Shown here piece after piece: positions 41,356 through 49,054 of a stretch of DNA of 64,000 nucleotides; position 1 is the stretch's first letter, and the number at the start of each line of letters is the position of its first letter. The DNA is from Bog-473 sp036268485 (GTDB lineage: Bacteria > Actinomycetota > Acidimicrobiia > Acidimicrobiales > RAAP-2): positions 39,639 to 103,638 of the forward strand of contig DATAUC010000103.1 of assembly GCA_036268485.1 (NCBI GenBank), read 5' to 3'. The notes under the pieces are model-generated. The model had not been told where the DNA came from and searched no databases. It saw only the letters and a list, made by a program, of their open reading frames with translations. The translations under genes were made by a program, and so were the position numbers.

Positions 41356-42570
41356 ATGCCTGACGACAAGCGCATTGCGGTGCTCGGGGCCGGTATGCAC
41401 CCCTGGGGCAAGTGGGGTCGGCCCTTCGTCGAGTACGGCATGGCGGCGGCGCGCGACGCGCTGGCCGACGCGGGCATCGGCTGGCGCGACGTGCAGTTCA
41501 TTTCGGGAGCCGACACCATCCGGAACGGCTACCCGGGCTTCGTTGCCGGGGCCACCTTCGCCCAGGCCCTCGGTTGGACCGGGGCACGCGTCTCGAGCTG
41601 CTACGCCGCCTGCGCCTCGGGTGCGGCCGCCATCGGCAACGCCCGGGCGCAAATTCTGGCCGGGCTGTGCGACGTGGCCCTGGTAGTTGGGGCCGACACC
41701 ACGCCCAAGGGCTTCTTCGCTCCCGTCGGGGGTGGCGACCGCAAGACCGATCCGGACTGGTTGCGCTTCCATCTGATGGGCGCCACCAACCCGACGTACT
41801 TCGGCCTGTATGCCCGACGCCGCATGGACCGCTTCGGCGCCACCGAAGAGGACTTCGCCAACGTGAAGGTCAAGAATGCACGCCACGGGCTGGCCAATCC
41901 CTACGCCCGCTACCGCGGCGAGGTGACCGTCGATGAAGTTCTGGCCTCTCCGATGGTGGCCGACCCCCTGCGACTGTTGGAGATCTGCGCCACCTCTGAC
42001 GGCGGCGCGGCGTTGGTATTGACGAGCATGGACTTTGCCCGCCGGCACAGCGGCGGGGCCGAGCCGACCGTGACCATCAATGCCGTATCGACGGTGACAC
42101 CGTCATTTCCCAACACGGTGATCGAGATGCCCAACTTCTCCACCGACTCCGCCGTGGCTTTCAGCGGCGAGTGGGATGCCGGCGCCGGCTTCCGCCCATC
42201 CATCACGGCGGCGGCCTACGCCGAGGCCGGCATCGGCCCCGAAGACATCGATCTGGCCGAGGTCTACGACCTCTCGGCCGCACTGGAACTCGACTGGTAC
42301 GAAGACATCGGACTCTGTGGTGAGGGCGAAGCTGAGAAATTGCTTAGAGACGGCGTCACGTCACTTGGGGGCCGGGTTCCGGTCAATCCCTCCGGCGGCC
42401 TTTCCTGCTTCGGCGAGGCCATCCCGGCCCAGGCTATCGCCCAGGTCTGCGAAAGCGTGTGGCAGCTGCGCGGGGTCGCTGACGGTCATCAAGTTGAAGG
42501 AGCCCGGGTGGCCATTACGGCCAACCAGGGTTTGTTCGGCCACGGCTCCTCGGTGCTCTTAAGTCGATAG
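41356..42570 (+). CDS. Thiolase-fold lipid-transfer protein, Ltp2-like
   Basis: A 404-residue thiolase-superfamily protein of the SCP-x/Ltp type. CYAACASGAAAIG keeps a cysteine at the thiolase nucleophile position, but the canonical NEAF histidine region is replaced by LAEVYDLSAALELD, where Ltp2-type aldolases carry their catalytic tyrosine. It could carry out the retro-aldol cleavage that removes the last side-chain carbons of a steroid CoA ester, with the DUF35 protein just upstream (4-base gap). A condensing or lipid-transfer role cannot be excluded. Confidence 0.82.
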   Translation: MPDDKRIAVLGAGMHPWGKWGRPFVEYGMAAARDALADAGIGWRDVQFISGADTIRNGYPGFVAGATFAQALGWTGARVSSCYAACASGAAAIGNARAQILAGLCDVALVVGADTTPKGFFAPVGGGDRKTDPDWLRFHLMGATNPTYFGLYARRRMDRFGATEEDFANVKVKNARHGLANPYARYRGEVTVDEVLASPMVADPLRLLEICATSDGGAALVLTSMDFARRHSGGAEPTVTINAVSTVTPSFPNTVIEMPNFSTDSAVAFSGEWDAGAGFRPSITAAAYAEAGIGPEDIDLAEVYDLSAALELDWYEDIGLCGEGEAEKLLRDGVTSLGGRVPVNPSGGLSCFGEAIPAQAIAQVCESVWQLRGVADGHQVEGARVAITANQGLFGHGSSVLLSR

Positions 42571-42597
42571 CGCCACCACCTGCGAGGACGCAGTTGG

Positions 42598-42603
42598 TAT
42601 CCT
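42598..42603 (+). promoter_or_regulatory. Candidate -10 box for HTH gene
   Basis: TATCCT, about 96 bases before ATG 42699, leaves a leader of roughly 85 bases that also contains an in-frame ATG at 42639. A -35 is not obvious. It separates the HTH gene from the upstream thiolase operon. Confidence 0.35.
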
Positions 42604-42698
42604 CAAGAGGATTAGATCCCAGTGCGACGGGGTATTGCATGCAGCGACCGACCAGAGCGGCCGCCCGTCAGACAGCGGCGGTTCAAATTGGAGGATGC

Positions 42699-43148
42699 AT
42701 GCTGGCTACTGATGTAAGAGACACTCCCGTTCGCCCAGACATTCGAGGAGGAATGAGCAACTCAATGCCCGACCAATCAGAGAAGGTGGCCGGGTCAGAC
42801 GAGGTGCTCAAGGCGCTCAACGAGCTTGAGGCCGTCTTGAAGGAAAATGCCGAGAACGAACGCATCCTCTTCCAGCGCATTGCCGAAGTTCGCCTGGCCC
42901 GTGAGAACGGGAAAGAGTGGAAGACCATCCTCCTCAACGAGGATGAGCCGGGCACCGTGCAGCTGGTGAGCACCATCTTGCGTCGCCAGTCCGAAGCGAG
43001 CGGGTACCTACGCCGCTCCCTGGTGGTGGCGTTGCGGGCCGAAGGTCAGAGCATCCCCAGCATCGCCAACCTCTTCGGCGTCACCCACCAGCGGGTGTCG
43101 AACCTCTTGCGCCGGGTGGCGCAGGGTACGGCGTCGGAGGCCAACTAG
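42699..43148 (+). CDS. HTH DNA-binding protein with N-terminal coiled coil
   Basis: About 149 residues. A charged helical region (KALNELEAVLKENAENE and IAEVRLARENGK) likely forms a coiled coil. The C-terminal GQSIPSIANLFGVTHQRVSN is a clear helix-turn-helix of the sigma-region-4 or MarR-like type, with the recognition helix at VTHQRVSNLLRR. No family name is recognised. GGAGG at 42690-42694 supports ATG 42699; ATG 42753 and ATG 42639 are in-frame alternatives. It overlaps ipdC tail to tail by 4 bases and could regulate either neighbouring operon. Confidence 0.7.
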   Translation: MLATDVRDTPVRPDIRGGMSNSMPDQSEKVAGSDEVLKALNELEAVLKENAENERILFQRIAEVRLARENGKEWKTILLNEDEPGTVQLVSTILRRQSEASGYLRRSLVVALRAEGQSIPSIANLFGVTHQRVSNLLRRVAQGTASEAN

Positions 43149-44221
43149 GCCGGCGCTGTCCATCCCGCCAACACGTCGTTGGCTTCGGAAATGATGGCAT
43201 TAATGATGTCGTCCACACTCGGCAGGGACTCAATCAGGCCGACTACCTGACCGGTGGGCAGCACGCCGACATCGGTGCGTCCATCGACCAACGCGGCCTT
43301 GGTCATCACGGGGGCGTTGGCCGCCATGACGACCTGGGGCCACGTGAGTTCGTTCCCCTCCTTCATGGCGCGCCCTTCTGTGAGCAGGGCGAGCAGCGAC
43401 GAGCCCGACTCACGACGGAACTGGTGGGCACTGCGTAGGGCTCGCGGGAGGGCGCGCAGCCAACTCTGCGACTCCAAGTGGTCGATCAGCTCAGTGCGCA
43501 CGACGCGTTGTGGGGCACCGTCGACTTTGGTGGTGACCACCGTGCCCGTCACCGGCGTGCCGACGTACTGCGTCTTCACGGTGTCGGGGACCCGGCTCTC
43601 GGCTGAGAGCAGGAAGCGGGTCCCCATGGCGATGCCCGATGCGCCATAGGCCAGCGCGGCCACCAGCCCGCGGCCGCTGAAGAAGCCACCGGCGCCGATG
43701 ACCAGGACCCGATCACCGACGGCGTCGACCACTTGGGGCAGCAAAAGCGAAGTGGGCACCGACCCGGTGTGGCCTCCACCTTCGCCCCCTTGGGCGATGA
43801 CGGCGTCGACGCCCCAGTCGGCCACTTTCTCCGCGTGGCGGCGGGCGCCCACGGTCGGCATGACGAAGAGGCCAGCTTCTTTGCAGCGAGTCACGAGCGC
43901 CGGATTCGGGGCCTGGGCGAAGCTGGCCACTCGGGCACCGGTCTCAATCATCAGGGCGATGCGGTCGCCCACATCCGCCACGTCGGTGCGCAGGTTGACC
44001 CCGAAGGGCTCGGTCGTGCGGGACCGCACCTCGGCAATGGCCGCGGCCAACTCATCGAGGGACATGGTGGCCGAGGCCAGAATGCCCAGCCCGCCGGCGT
44101 TGGCCGTGGCGGCTACCAAGCGCGGGCCGGCCACCCACCCCATGCCGGTCTGCACGATCGGGTAGCGCACGCCGACCTGGGCGCAGAACTCGGTCTGCAG
44201 CGCGGGATGGGTGGTGCTCAG
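43145..44221 (-). CDS. ipdC: IpdC: FMN-dependent enzyme of steroid C/D-ring degradation
   Basis: A 358-residue nitronate-monooxygenase-fold flavoprotein. IVQTGMGWVAGPRLVAAT and GGLGILASATMSLDELAAAI match Rv3553 (IpdC) almost exactly from memory; GGEGGGHTG binds the FMN phosphate. IpdC acts on the 5-hydroxy-HIC-CoA intermediate before ring D opening. No ATG/GTG/TTG start fits: a CTG at 44221 that overlaps the ipdB stop would give the normal N-terminus (STTHPALQTEF), and GTG codons further in would cut the first strand. Last gene of echA20-ipdA-ipdB-ipdC. Confidence 0.88.
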   Translation of the reverse strand: MSTTHPALQTEFCAQVGVRYPIVQTGMGWVAGPRLVAATANAGGLGILASATMSLDELAAAIAEVRSRTTEPFGVNLRTDVADVGDRIALMIETGARVASFAQAPNPALVTRCKEAGLFVMPTVGARRHAEKVADWGVDAVIAQGGEGGGHTGSVPTSLLLPQVVDAVGDRVLVIGAGGFFSGRGLVAALAYGASGIAMGTRFLLSAESRVPDTVKTQYVGTPVTGTVVTTKVDGAPQRVVRTELIDHLESQSWLRALPRALRSAHQFRRESGSSLLALLTEGRAMKEGNELTWPQVVMAANAPVMTKAALVDGRTDVGVLPTGQVVGLIESLPSVDDIINAIISEANDVLAGWTAPA

Positions 44222-44985
44222 GGCTTCACATCCCGGTCGCGCCAGGACTTGGGGTCGAGCACCGTCCGTATGAGGTCGAGCTCCTCGGGTGTCGGGGTCC
44301 GCGTCTCGGTCACATCGTCGGGAATGGTCAAGGTGAACGCGGTGGCCGCCGCGATCTCCTCCACGCTGCTGCCAGGATGGAACGAGGCCAGCCGCATGGT
44401 GTGATCGGGCGTCGCAAAGTCGAAGACGCCCAAGTTGGAGACGACGCGGCGGATGTCGTGAAAGCGGGTGGCGCCGGCGCCTGCCGCGGCGGCCCGCTCG
44501 TATCCCACACCGCTGACCACGTCGACGTGTTCGACAAACGAGCGCACCGTGTGGTCGGGCACCCAGTAGCTGGTCGGGTGGTTGACCGAGTTGCCCGGGG
44601 CGCCGCGCACGCCGACCAGCTGCGCCTTGGGGCGGGCGTGGTCGCCGATGGCCGAGATGTTCTGGTTGCCGGTGCGGTCGATCTGGCTGGCCATCATCAT
44701 GATGTGGCGCCGGCCGGACCACACCACGTCGAAGACGCTGCGGTAGGGCATGGTCGCTTCGCGGATGAGCTCATGGGGCTTGGCCGTGATGGCGGGTGCG
44801 CCCACCATGAGCGCGGCCTCGCCGTCGGTGAGGACGATGTCGGGGGCGAAGGTCAGCTTGGCCAAGCGGGCACCCAGGGCCGGGATGTTGCCGAAGGGGC
44901 TGACCATGATCTCGCCGGCGTTCCGCCACGTATCGGCACACGCGATGATGCACGCTTCGGCGCGACTGTAAGGGGCGTCAGTCAC
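44218..44985 (-). CDS. ipdB: IpdB: COCHEA-CoA hydrolase beta subunit
   Basis: A 255-residue CoA-transferase-family beta chain. GEIMVSPFGNIPALGARLAK, LTDGEAALM and the long stretch DRTGNQNISAIGD match Rv3552. With IpdA it hydrolytically opens the last steroid ring of COCHEA-CoA; the family's CoA-transferase activity is lost. Its GTG overlaps the ipdA stop (GTGA) and its stop overlaps the presumed ipdC start, so stoichiometric expression is expected. Confidence 0.93.
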   Translation of the reverse strand: MTDAPYSRAEACIIACADTWRNAGEIMVSPFGNIPALGARLAKLTFAPDIVLTDGEAALMVGAPAITAKPHELIREATMPYRSVFDVVWSGRRHIMMMASQIDRTGNQNISAIGDHARPKAQLVGVRGAPGNSVNHPTSYWVPDHTVRSFVEHVDVVSGVGYERAAAAGAGATRFHDIRRVVSNLGVFDFATPDHTMRLASFHPGSSVEEIAAATAFTLTIPDDVTETRTPTPEELDLIRTVLDPKSWRDRDVKP

Positions 44986-45872
44986 GAGGCGCTCCGTTCT
45001 TTGACGTGGGCGTCGTACTCGGCGTCACTGACGTCGACGTAGCGCGCTGCGAAGGCGGTCCACGCGGCCGGATCGGCGGCCGAGGCGGCGTAGTCCTTCT
45101 GGAACGCTTCATCACGCCCGTAGTCGGGCGGGTTGGCGGTGAAGTGAGCGCCACCCGGGCTCTCTGCCACGCCGTCGGTCAGCATGCGGTGGATGACCAC
45201 CGTGCTGATCGGGCCCTCATCGGTCAATGCTCCGTTCTCGACGATGCGCTCCGTCGTCATGAAGCGGCGATCGGCCGCTCCGAGAAACAGCGGGTCGAAG
45301 AAGGCGTCGGGGCTGAGGATCTGACCGTTGCCCGCGGTGTCGGCCCGATTGGTGTGGACGATGGCGGCATCGAGATGCAGGGCCGGCATAGCGACCAGCT
45401 CGACATCGGCATCGGCTGGGTCGCTCAGAAACGGACTGTCGGACCCGTAGGGAGAGCGGACCAGCTTCAGGTCCGGATTGATGGTGAGCACGTCGGAGCC
45501 CAGACCGGCCCGGGTGGGCAGGAAGGGCACACGCCAGGCCGCGGCCTGCAGGCCCTGGAAGAACATGCCCTCGTCGACTTCCATCACCTCGACTCGGCCC
45601 GCTTGACGAGCCGCCCGCCAGTGCGGATCCAAGGCGATGGAGTCCAAGGTGACAAAGCCACAGACGACCTTGCGCACCTTGCCGGTGGCGCAGAGGAGGC
45701 CGACGTCAGGGCCGCCGTAGGCCACGATGGTCAGGTCCTTCAGGTCGGATCGGCACAGGGCACGGATGAGGGCCATGGGCTTGCGCCGCGAACCCCAGCC
45801 GCCGATGCCGATGGTCATGCCGGAGCGCAACTCGCCCACGATGTCCTCGATGTTGGTTCGCTTGTCAGCCAC
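44982..45872 (-). CDS. ipdA: IpdA: COCHEA-CoA hydrolase alpha subunit
   Basis: A 296-residue CoA-transferase-family alpha chain. SGMTIGIGGWGSRRKPMALI, VAYGGPDVGLLCATGKVR and FLPTRAGLGSDVL match Rv3551 closely. It pairs with IpdB to open ring C by hydrolysis of a cyclic beta-keto-enoyl-CoA. GTG start, 6 bases after echA20. The presence of IpdAB is among the best markers of complete steroid nucleus degradation. Confidence 0.93.
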   Translation of the reverse strand: MADKRTNIEDIVGELRSGMTIGIGGWGSRRKPMALIRALCRSDLKDLTIVAYGGPDVGLLCATGKVRKVVCGFVTLDSIALDPHWRAARQAGRVEVMEVDEGMFFQGLQAAAWRVPFLPTRAGLGSDVLTINPDLKLVRSPYGSDSPFLSDPADADVELVAMPALHLDAAIVHTNRADTAGNGQILSPDAFFDPLFLGAADRRFMTTERIVENGALTDEGPISTVVIHRMLTDGVAESPGGAHFTANPPDYGRDEAFQKDYAASAADPAAWTAFAARYVDVSDAEYDAHVKERSAS

Positions 45873-45878
45873 GGGCGC

Positions 45879-46637
45879 TCACTTTGAGGTGTCCGCTTCG
45901 CGCTTTTCGACGAAGGCGGCCCGTTGCTCGTCGGCCACCCCACGGACGTGCAGCTCGTAGGTGAATCCCTGCTCGAAGCGGTAACTGCGCTTCACGTCAA
46001 TGGGATCGATGCCGTTGAGTGACTCCTTGGCCCGGCGGATGATGGACGGGCTCTTGGTGGCGATCTGGCCGGCCAGCTCCAGCGCGGTGCTGCGCAGTTC
46101 GGTCAGGGGGACGACGGCGGCCACCGATCCGTAGGACGCCAACTCAGCGGCCGAAATGGCCTTGGCCGTGTAGACCATCTTGCGCATGGCGTGCTGCGGC
46201 ACCAGGCGGGCCAGATGGGTGGCGGCCCCTAAGGCTCCCCGGTCGACTTCGGGGAGCCCGAAGGTGGCGTCCTCGGAGGCGATCACCATGTCGGCGTTGC
46301 CGGCCAGTCCGATGCCGCCACCCAGGCAGAAGCCCTGCACGGCGGCGATAACCGGGACCTCGCAGTCGTAGACAGCGGCGAAGGCGGCGGCACAGCCCCG
46401 GTTGACACCCACGAGGGCCTCGTCGCCCTTGACCTGGATCTCTTTGATGTCGACCCCGGCACAGAAGCCGCGACCCTCGGCCCGCAGCACCACCACTCGG
46501 TTCTCCGCCACCCGACCAGCGGCGATGAGGGCATCGGCCAGCTCGAACCAGCCGGCTACGTCGAGCGCATTCACCGGCGGATGGTCGATCACCACCTCGG
46601 CGATCCCGCTCAGTTCTTGGATCACGTGTACGGGCAT
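45879..46637 (-). CDS. echA20: EchA20: steroid ring-D hydrolase of the crotonase family
   Basis: A 252-residue crotonase. EGRGFCAGVDIKEIQ and GFCLGGGIGLAGNADMVIA are oxyanion strands; FGLPEVDRGALGAATHLARL matches Rv3550, whose product hydrolyses the five-membered ring D of HIEC-CoA instead of hydrating an alkene. AAGGGAGA precedes the ATG. It is the first gene of the ipd operon; its promoter is probably TAGGTT (46694-46699, minus strand), followed by an inverted repeat at 46668-46682 where a repressor could sit. Confidence 0.9.
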   Translation of the reverse strand: MPVHVIQELSGIAEVVIDHPPVNALDVAGWFELADALIAAGRVAENRVVVLRAEGRGFCAGVDIKEIQVKGDEALVGVNRGCAAAFAAVYDCEVPVIAAVQGFCLGGGIGLAGNADMVIASEDATFGLPEVDRGALGAATHLARLVPQHAMRKMVYTAKAISAAELASYGSVAAVVPLTELRSTALELAGQIATKSPSIIRRAKESLNGIDPIDVKRSYRFEQGFTYELHVRGVADEQRAAFVEKREADTSK

Positions 46638-46667
46638 GGTGTGCCGTGTCTCCCTTATGCCGTGTGC

Positions 46668-46682
46668 CTGACGCCTCGTCAG
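46668..46682. promoter_or_regulatory. Inverted repeat CTGACG-N3-CGTCAG, candidate operator
   Basis: Perfect 6-bp arms around CCT, lying just downstream of the likely -10 of the ipd operon (46694-46699) and about 54 bases upstream of the SDR -10 (46736-46741). The inner TGACG-N3-CGTCA is identical to the repeat at 20582-20594. A dimeric regulator is the simplest reading. Confidence 0.55.
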
Positions 46683-46693
46683 AAAACCTCTGG

Positions 46694-46699
46694 AAACCT
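46694..46699 (-). promoter_or_regulatory. Candidate -10 box of ipd operon
   Basis: TAGGTT on the minus strand, about 57 bases before ATG 46637. The leader would contain the inverted repeat at 46668-46682 near +10 and a Shine-Dalgarno sequence. No firm -35 is visible. Confidence 0.4.
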
Positions 46700-46735
46700 A
46701 GGCGAGCCGGGTGGGGCGGGCCAATACCGGTGCCG

Positions 46736-46741
46736 TAGGGT
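46736..46741 (+). promoter_or_regulatory. -10 box for SDR at 46750
   Basis: TAGGGT followed by 8 bases and ATG 46750; no ribosome-binding site, so probably leaderless. Confidence 0.5.
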
Positions 46742-46749
46742 TGGCGGCC

Positions 46750-47517
46750 ATGGCCATTGCCACGTTCGACTTCACTGACCAGGTTGTGGTGGTGACCGGC
46801 GGCTCGCGCGGGGTGGGCGCCGGCATCGTGGCAGCCTTCCTGGCCGCAGGCGCCCGGGTGGTCACCTGCGGTCGGACCGAAGCGACGGTTCCCGGCGCGC
46901 ACTTCGTCCAAGCCGATATCCGCCAGCCCGACCAGGCGGCGGCTGTCATGGTGGCCGCCGTCGAGACCTACGGCCGGCTCGACGTGCTCGTCAACAACGC
47001 GGGCGGGTCGCCCAAGGTGATGGCTGATGTGGCGTCGCCCCGATTCATTGAGGCGATCGTCGGCTTGAACCTTCTCGCCCCCTTCTACTGCGCCCAGGCG
47101 GCGTACAAGGTCATGCACCTCCAGCCCGAGGGCGGGGCCATCGTGAACGTGGGCAGCATCTCGGGCCTGCGTCCCTCCCCGGGAACGGCGGCCTACGGCG
47201 CCGCCAAGGCCGGCCTCATCAATCTGACCGCCACCCTGGCCATGGAGTGGGCCCCGGCTGTCCGGGTCAACTGTGTCAGCGCCGGACTCCTGCGGACCGA
47301 CGACGGCGAGGGCCACTACGGGGGGCCCGAAGGCCTGGCCCGGATGGCCGCCACCGTGCCCATGGGGCGCATGGGTGAGCCGGACGATGTAGCCCAGGCC
47401 TGCCTTTTCCTGGCCAGTCCGCAGTCGTCCTACGTGTCCGGTTCCAACCTGGTTCTCCACGGCGGAGGCGAATGGCCGCCGTTCCACAGCGAAGTCACAG
47501 AGACCACGCCGACCTGA
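46750..47517 (+). CDS. Short-chain dehydrogenase, divergent from ipd operon
   Basis: A 255-residue SDR: TGGSRGVGAGIVAAFL, NNAGG, VGSISGL...YGAAKAGL and the C-terminal VLHGGGEWP. SDR genes flank the ipd operon in mycobacteria too, where IpdE/IpdF-type steps act on hydroxylated HIP-CoA. A ring-hydroxyl dehydrogenase role is therefore plausible but not shown. It shares a 112-base control region with echA20. ATG 46750 is backed by a TAGGGT box. Confidence 0.87.
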   Translation: MAIATFDFTDQVVVVTGGSRGVGAGIVAAFLAAGARVVTCGRTEATVPGAHFVQADIRQPDQAAAVMVAAVETYGRLDVLVNNAGGSPKVMADVASPRFIEAIVGLNLLAPFYCAQAAYKVMHLQPEGGAIVNVGSISGLRPSPGTAAYGAAKAGLINLTATLAMEWAPAVRVNCVSAGLLRTDDGEGHYGGPEGLARMAATVPMGRMGEPDDVAQACLFLASPQSSYVSGSNLVLHGGGEWPPFHSEVTETTPT

Positions 47518-47579
47518 CGGTCCTGGTCGAAGGGATTCAATTCAGAACTTCCGCCCTCTAGCTGCTAAGAACAACCTCC

Positions 47580-48725
47580 GTGAAATTGGCCGTCCCTACC
47601 GAAACGCGTCCCGACGAGCGGCGAGTTGCCCTCGCTCCCGACGTGGCAAAGAAACTGGTCGCCGCAGGCTGGGAGGTTGTGGTCCAGTCTGGCGCCGGCC
47701 TTGAGGCCGCCTACTCGGACCAGGCCTACCAGGAAGCCGGAGCCACTATCGCGCCCGACGCCGCGGCCACCCAGGCCGGAGCCGGTCTGGTGGTCCGGGT
47801 CAATGCGCCCAGCGCCGAAGACGTGGCCCTGGTGCCCCAAGGTGCGGTGACCCTGAGCTTCTTCCAGGCCAAACAGTCCGAGGAGGCGCTGCGGGCGCTG
47901 GCCGCCAAGGGCGCCACCGTCTTCAGTTTCGACCTCCTGCCCCGCATCAGCCGGGCCCAGAGCATGGATGCTCTGAGTTCTCAAGCCACCGTGTCGGGCT
48001 ACCGGGCCGGTCTGACGGCCGCCGAGCACCTGACCAAGTTCTTTCCCATGTTCATGACGGCCGCCGGTACCGTGCCGCCGGCCAAGGTCCTCGTCATGGG
48101 CGTCGGTGTGGCCGGCCTCCAGGCCATTGCCACCTCCCGCCGCCTCGGGGCGGTGGTCAAGGCGTATGACGTCCGGGCCGCGGCCAAGGAAGAGGCCGAG
48201 AGCTTGGGGGCCACCTTCGTCAACCTCGGCGTCACCGCCGAGGGTACCGGCGGCTACGCCCGTGAGTTGACACCGGAAGAACTCCAGGCGCAGCAGAACG
48301 CGCTGGCCGCCGAGGTGGCGGCCTCCGATGTCGTCATCACCACGGCTGCCGTGCCGGGCCGCGCTGCGCCGATCCTGGTCACCGCGGCCATGGTGGACGG
48401 GATGTCCGAAGGGGCGGTCCTGGTGGACATGGCGGCCGATTCGGGCGGCAACTGCGAGCTGACCAAGGCGGGCGAGGTAGTGGACCATCACGGTGTGCAC
48501 ATCGTGGGCATGGCCAACCCGCCGTCGGGCATGCCGACGCATGCCTCGTTCCTGTTCTCCCGCAACGTGGCCAACGTGCTCGGCCTCATGGGCCAGGACG
48601 GGGCGCTTGCTCCGGACTGGGACGACGAGATCGTGGCCGGTATGTGCGTGCTGCGCGACGGCAAGGCCGTGTCCGCCGCAGCGGTTGAGTTACTCGGAGG
48701 AGCTTCAGAGGGGAGCGCGTCGTGA
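47580..48725 (+). CDS. pntAA: NAD(P) transhydrogenase subunit alpha part 1 (NAD-binding)
   Basis: A 381-residue soluble domain I of the proton-translocating transhydrogenase. The N-terminus LAVPTETRPDERRVALAPD and the Rossmann strand VLVMGVGVAGLQAIATSRRLG are typical, and a long alanine-dehydrogenase-like fold carries NAD(H). With PntAB and PntB it transfers hydride from NADH to NADP using the proton gradient. GTG start; its stop overlaps pntAB (GTGA). The split alpha subunit is common in actinobacteria. Confidence 0.94.
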   Translation: MKLAVPTETRPDERRVALAPDVAKKLVAAGWEVVVQSGAGLEAAYSDQAYQEAGATIAPDAAATQAGAGLVVRVNAPSAEDVALVPQGAVTLSFFQAKQSEEALRALAAKGATVFSFDLLPRISRAQSMDALSSQATVSGYRAGLTAAEHLTKFFPMFMTAAGTVPPAKVLVMGVGVAGLQAIATSRRLGAVVKAYDVRAAAKEEAESLGATFVNLGVTAEGTGGYARELTPEELQAQQNALAAEVAASDVVITTAAVPGRAAPILVTAAMVDGMSEGAVLVDMAADSGGNCELTKAGEVVDHHGVHIVGMANPPSGMPTHASFLFSRNVANVLGLMGQDGALAPDWDDEIVAGMCVLRDGKAVSAAAVELLGGASEGSAS

Positions 48726-49054
48726 CCGGCATCGTCGAGTACCTGACGATCTTCGTGCTGGCGGCATTCGTTGGCATTGAGGTCGTGTCCAAGGTCCCGA
48801 GCATTCTGCACACCCCGCTCATGTCGGGGTCGAACGCCATCCACGGCATCGTCCTCGTGGGATCGCTCTTTGTCATGGGCGAGGCCAGCGGGACGGCGCA
48901 ACTCGTCCTCGGTTTCCTGGCCGTGTTCCTGGCCACTTTGAACGTGGTGGGCGGATTCGTGGTGACCGACCGCATGCTCGAGATGTTCAAGGGCAAGCCG
49001 AACGACCGACCGGCCCGCAAGGGCGCCGACGCTGGTCCCGGAGAGTCGGCATGA
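48722..49054 (+). CDS. pntAB: NAD(P) transhydrogenase subunit alpha part 2 (membrane)
   Basis: A 110-residue membrane subunit with three spans (about residues 4-20, 40-57 and 60-83), including VLAAFVGIEVVSKVPSILHT. It forms part of the proton channel. It overlaps pntAA by 4 bases at the start and pntB by 4 bases at the end. The charged C-terminal tail is 25 residues long. Confidence 0.93.
   Translation: MTGIVEYLTIFVLAAFVGIEVVSKVPSILHTPLMSGSNAIHGIVLVGSLFVMGEASGTAQLVLGFLAVFLATLNVVGGFVVTDRMLEMFKGKPNDRPARKGADAGPGESA

Noticed and set aside
44222..44722. Upstream extension of ipdC into ipdB
   Set aside because: It is antiphase to the well-conserved ipdB sequence and has a shadow-like composition; ipdC homology starts only at about 44210.
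46669..46681. TGACG-N3-CGTCA as a KstR or KstR2 operator
   Set aside because: It matches neither recalled consensus (TnnAACnnGTTnnA or the CAAG-NN-CTTG type), so it is reported as an unassigned motif.
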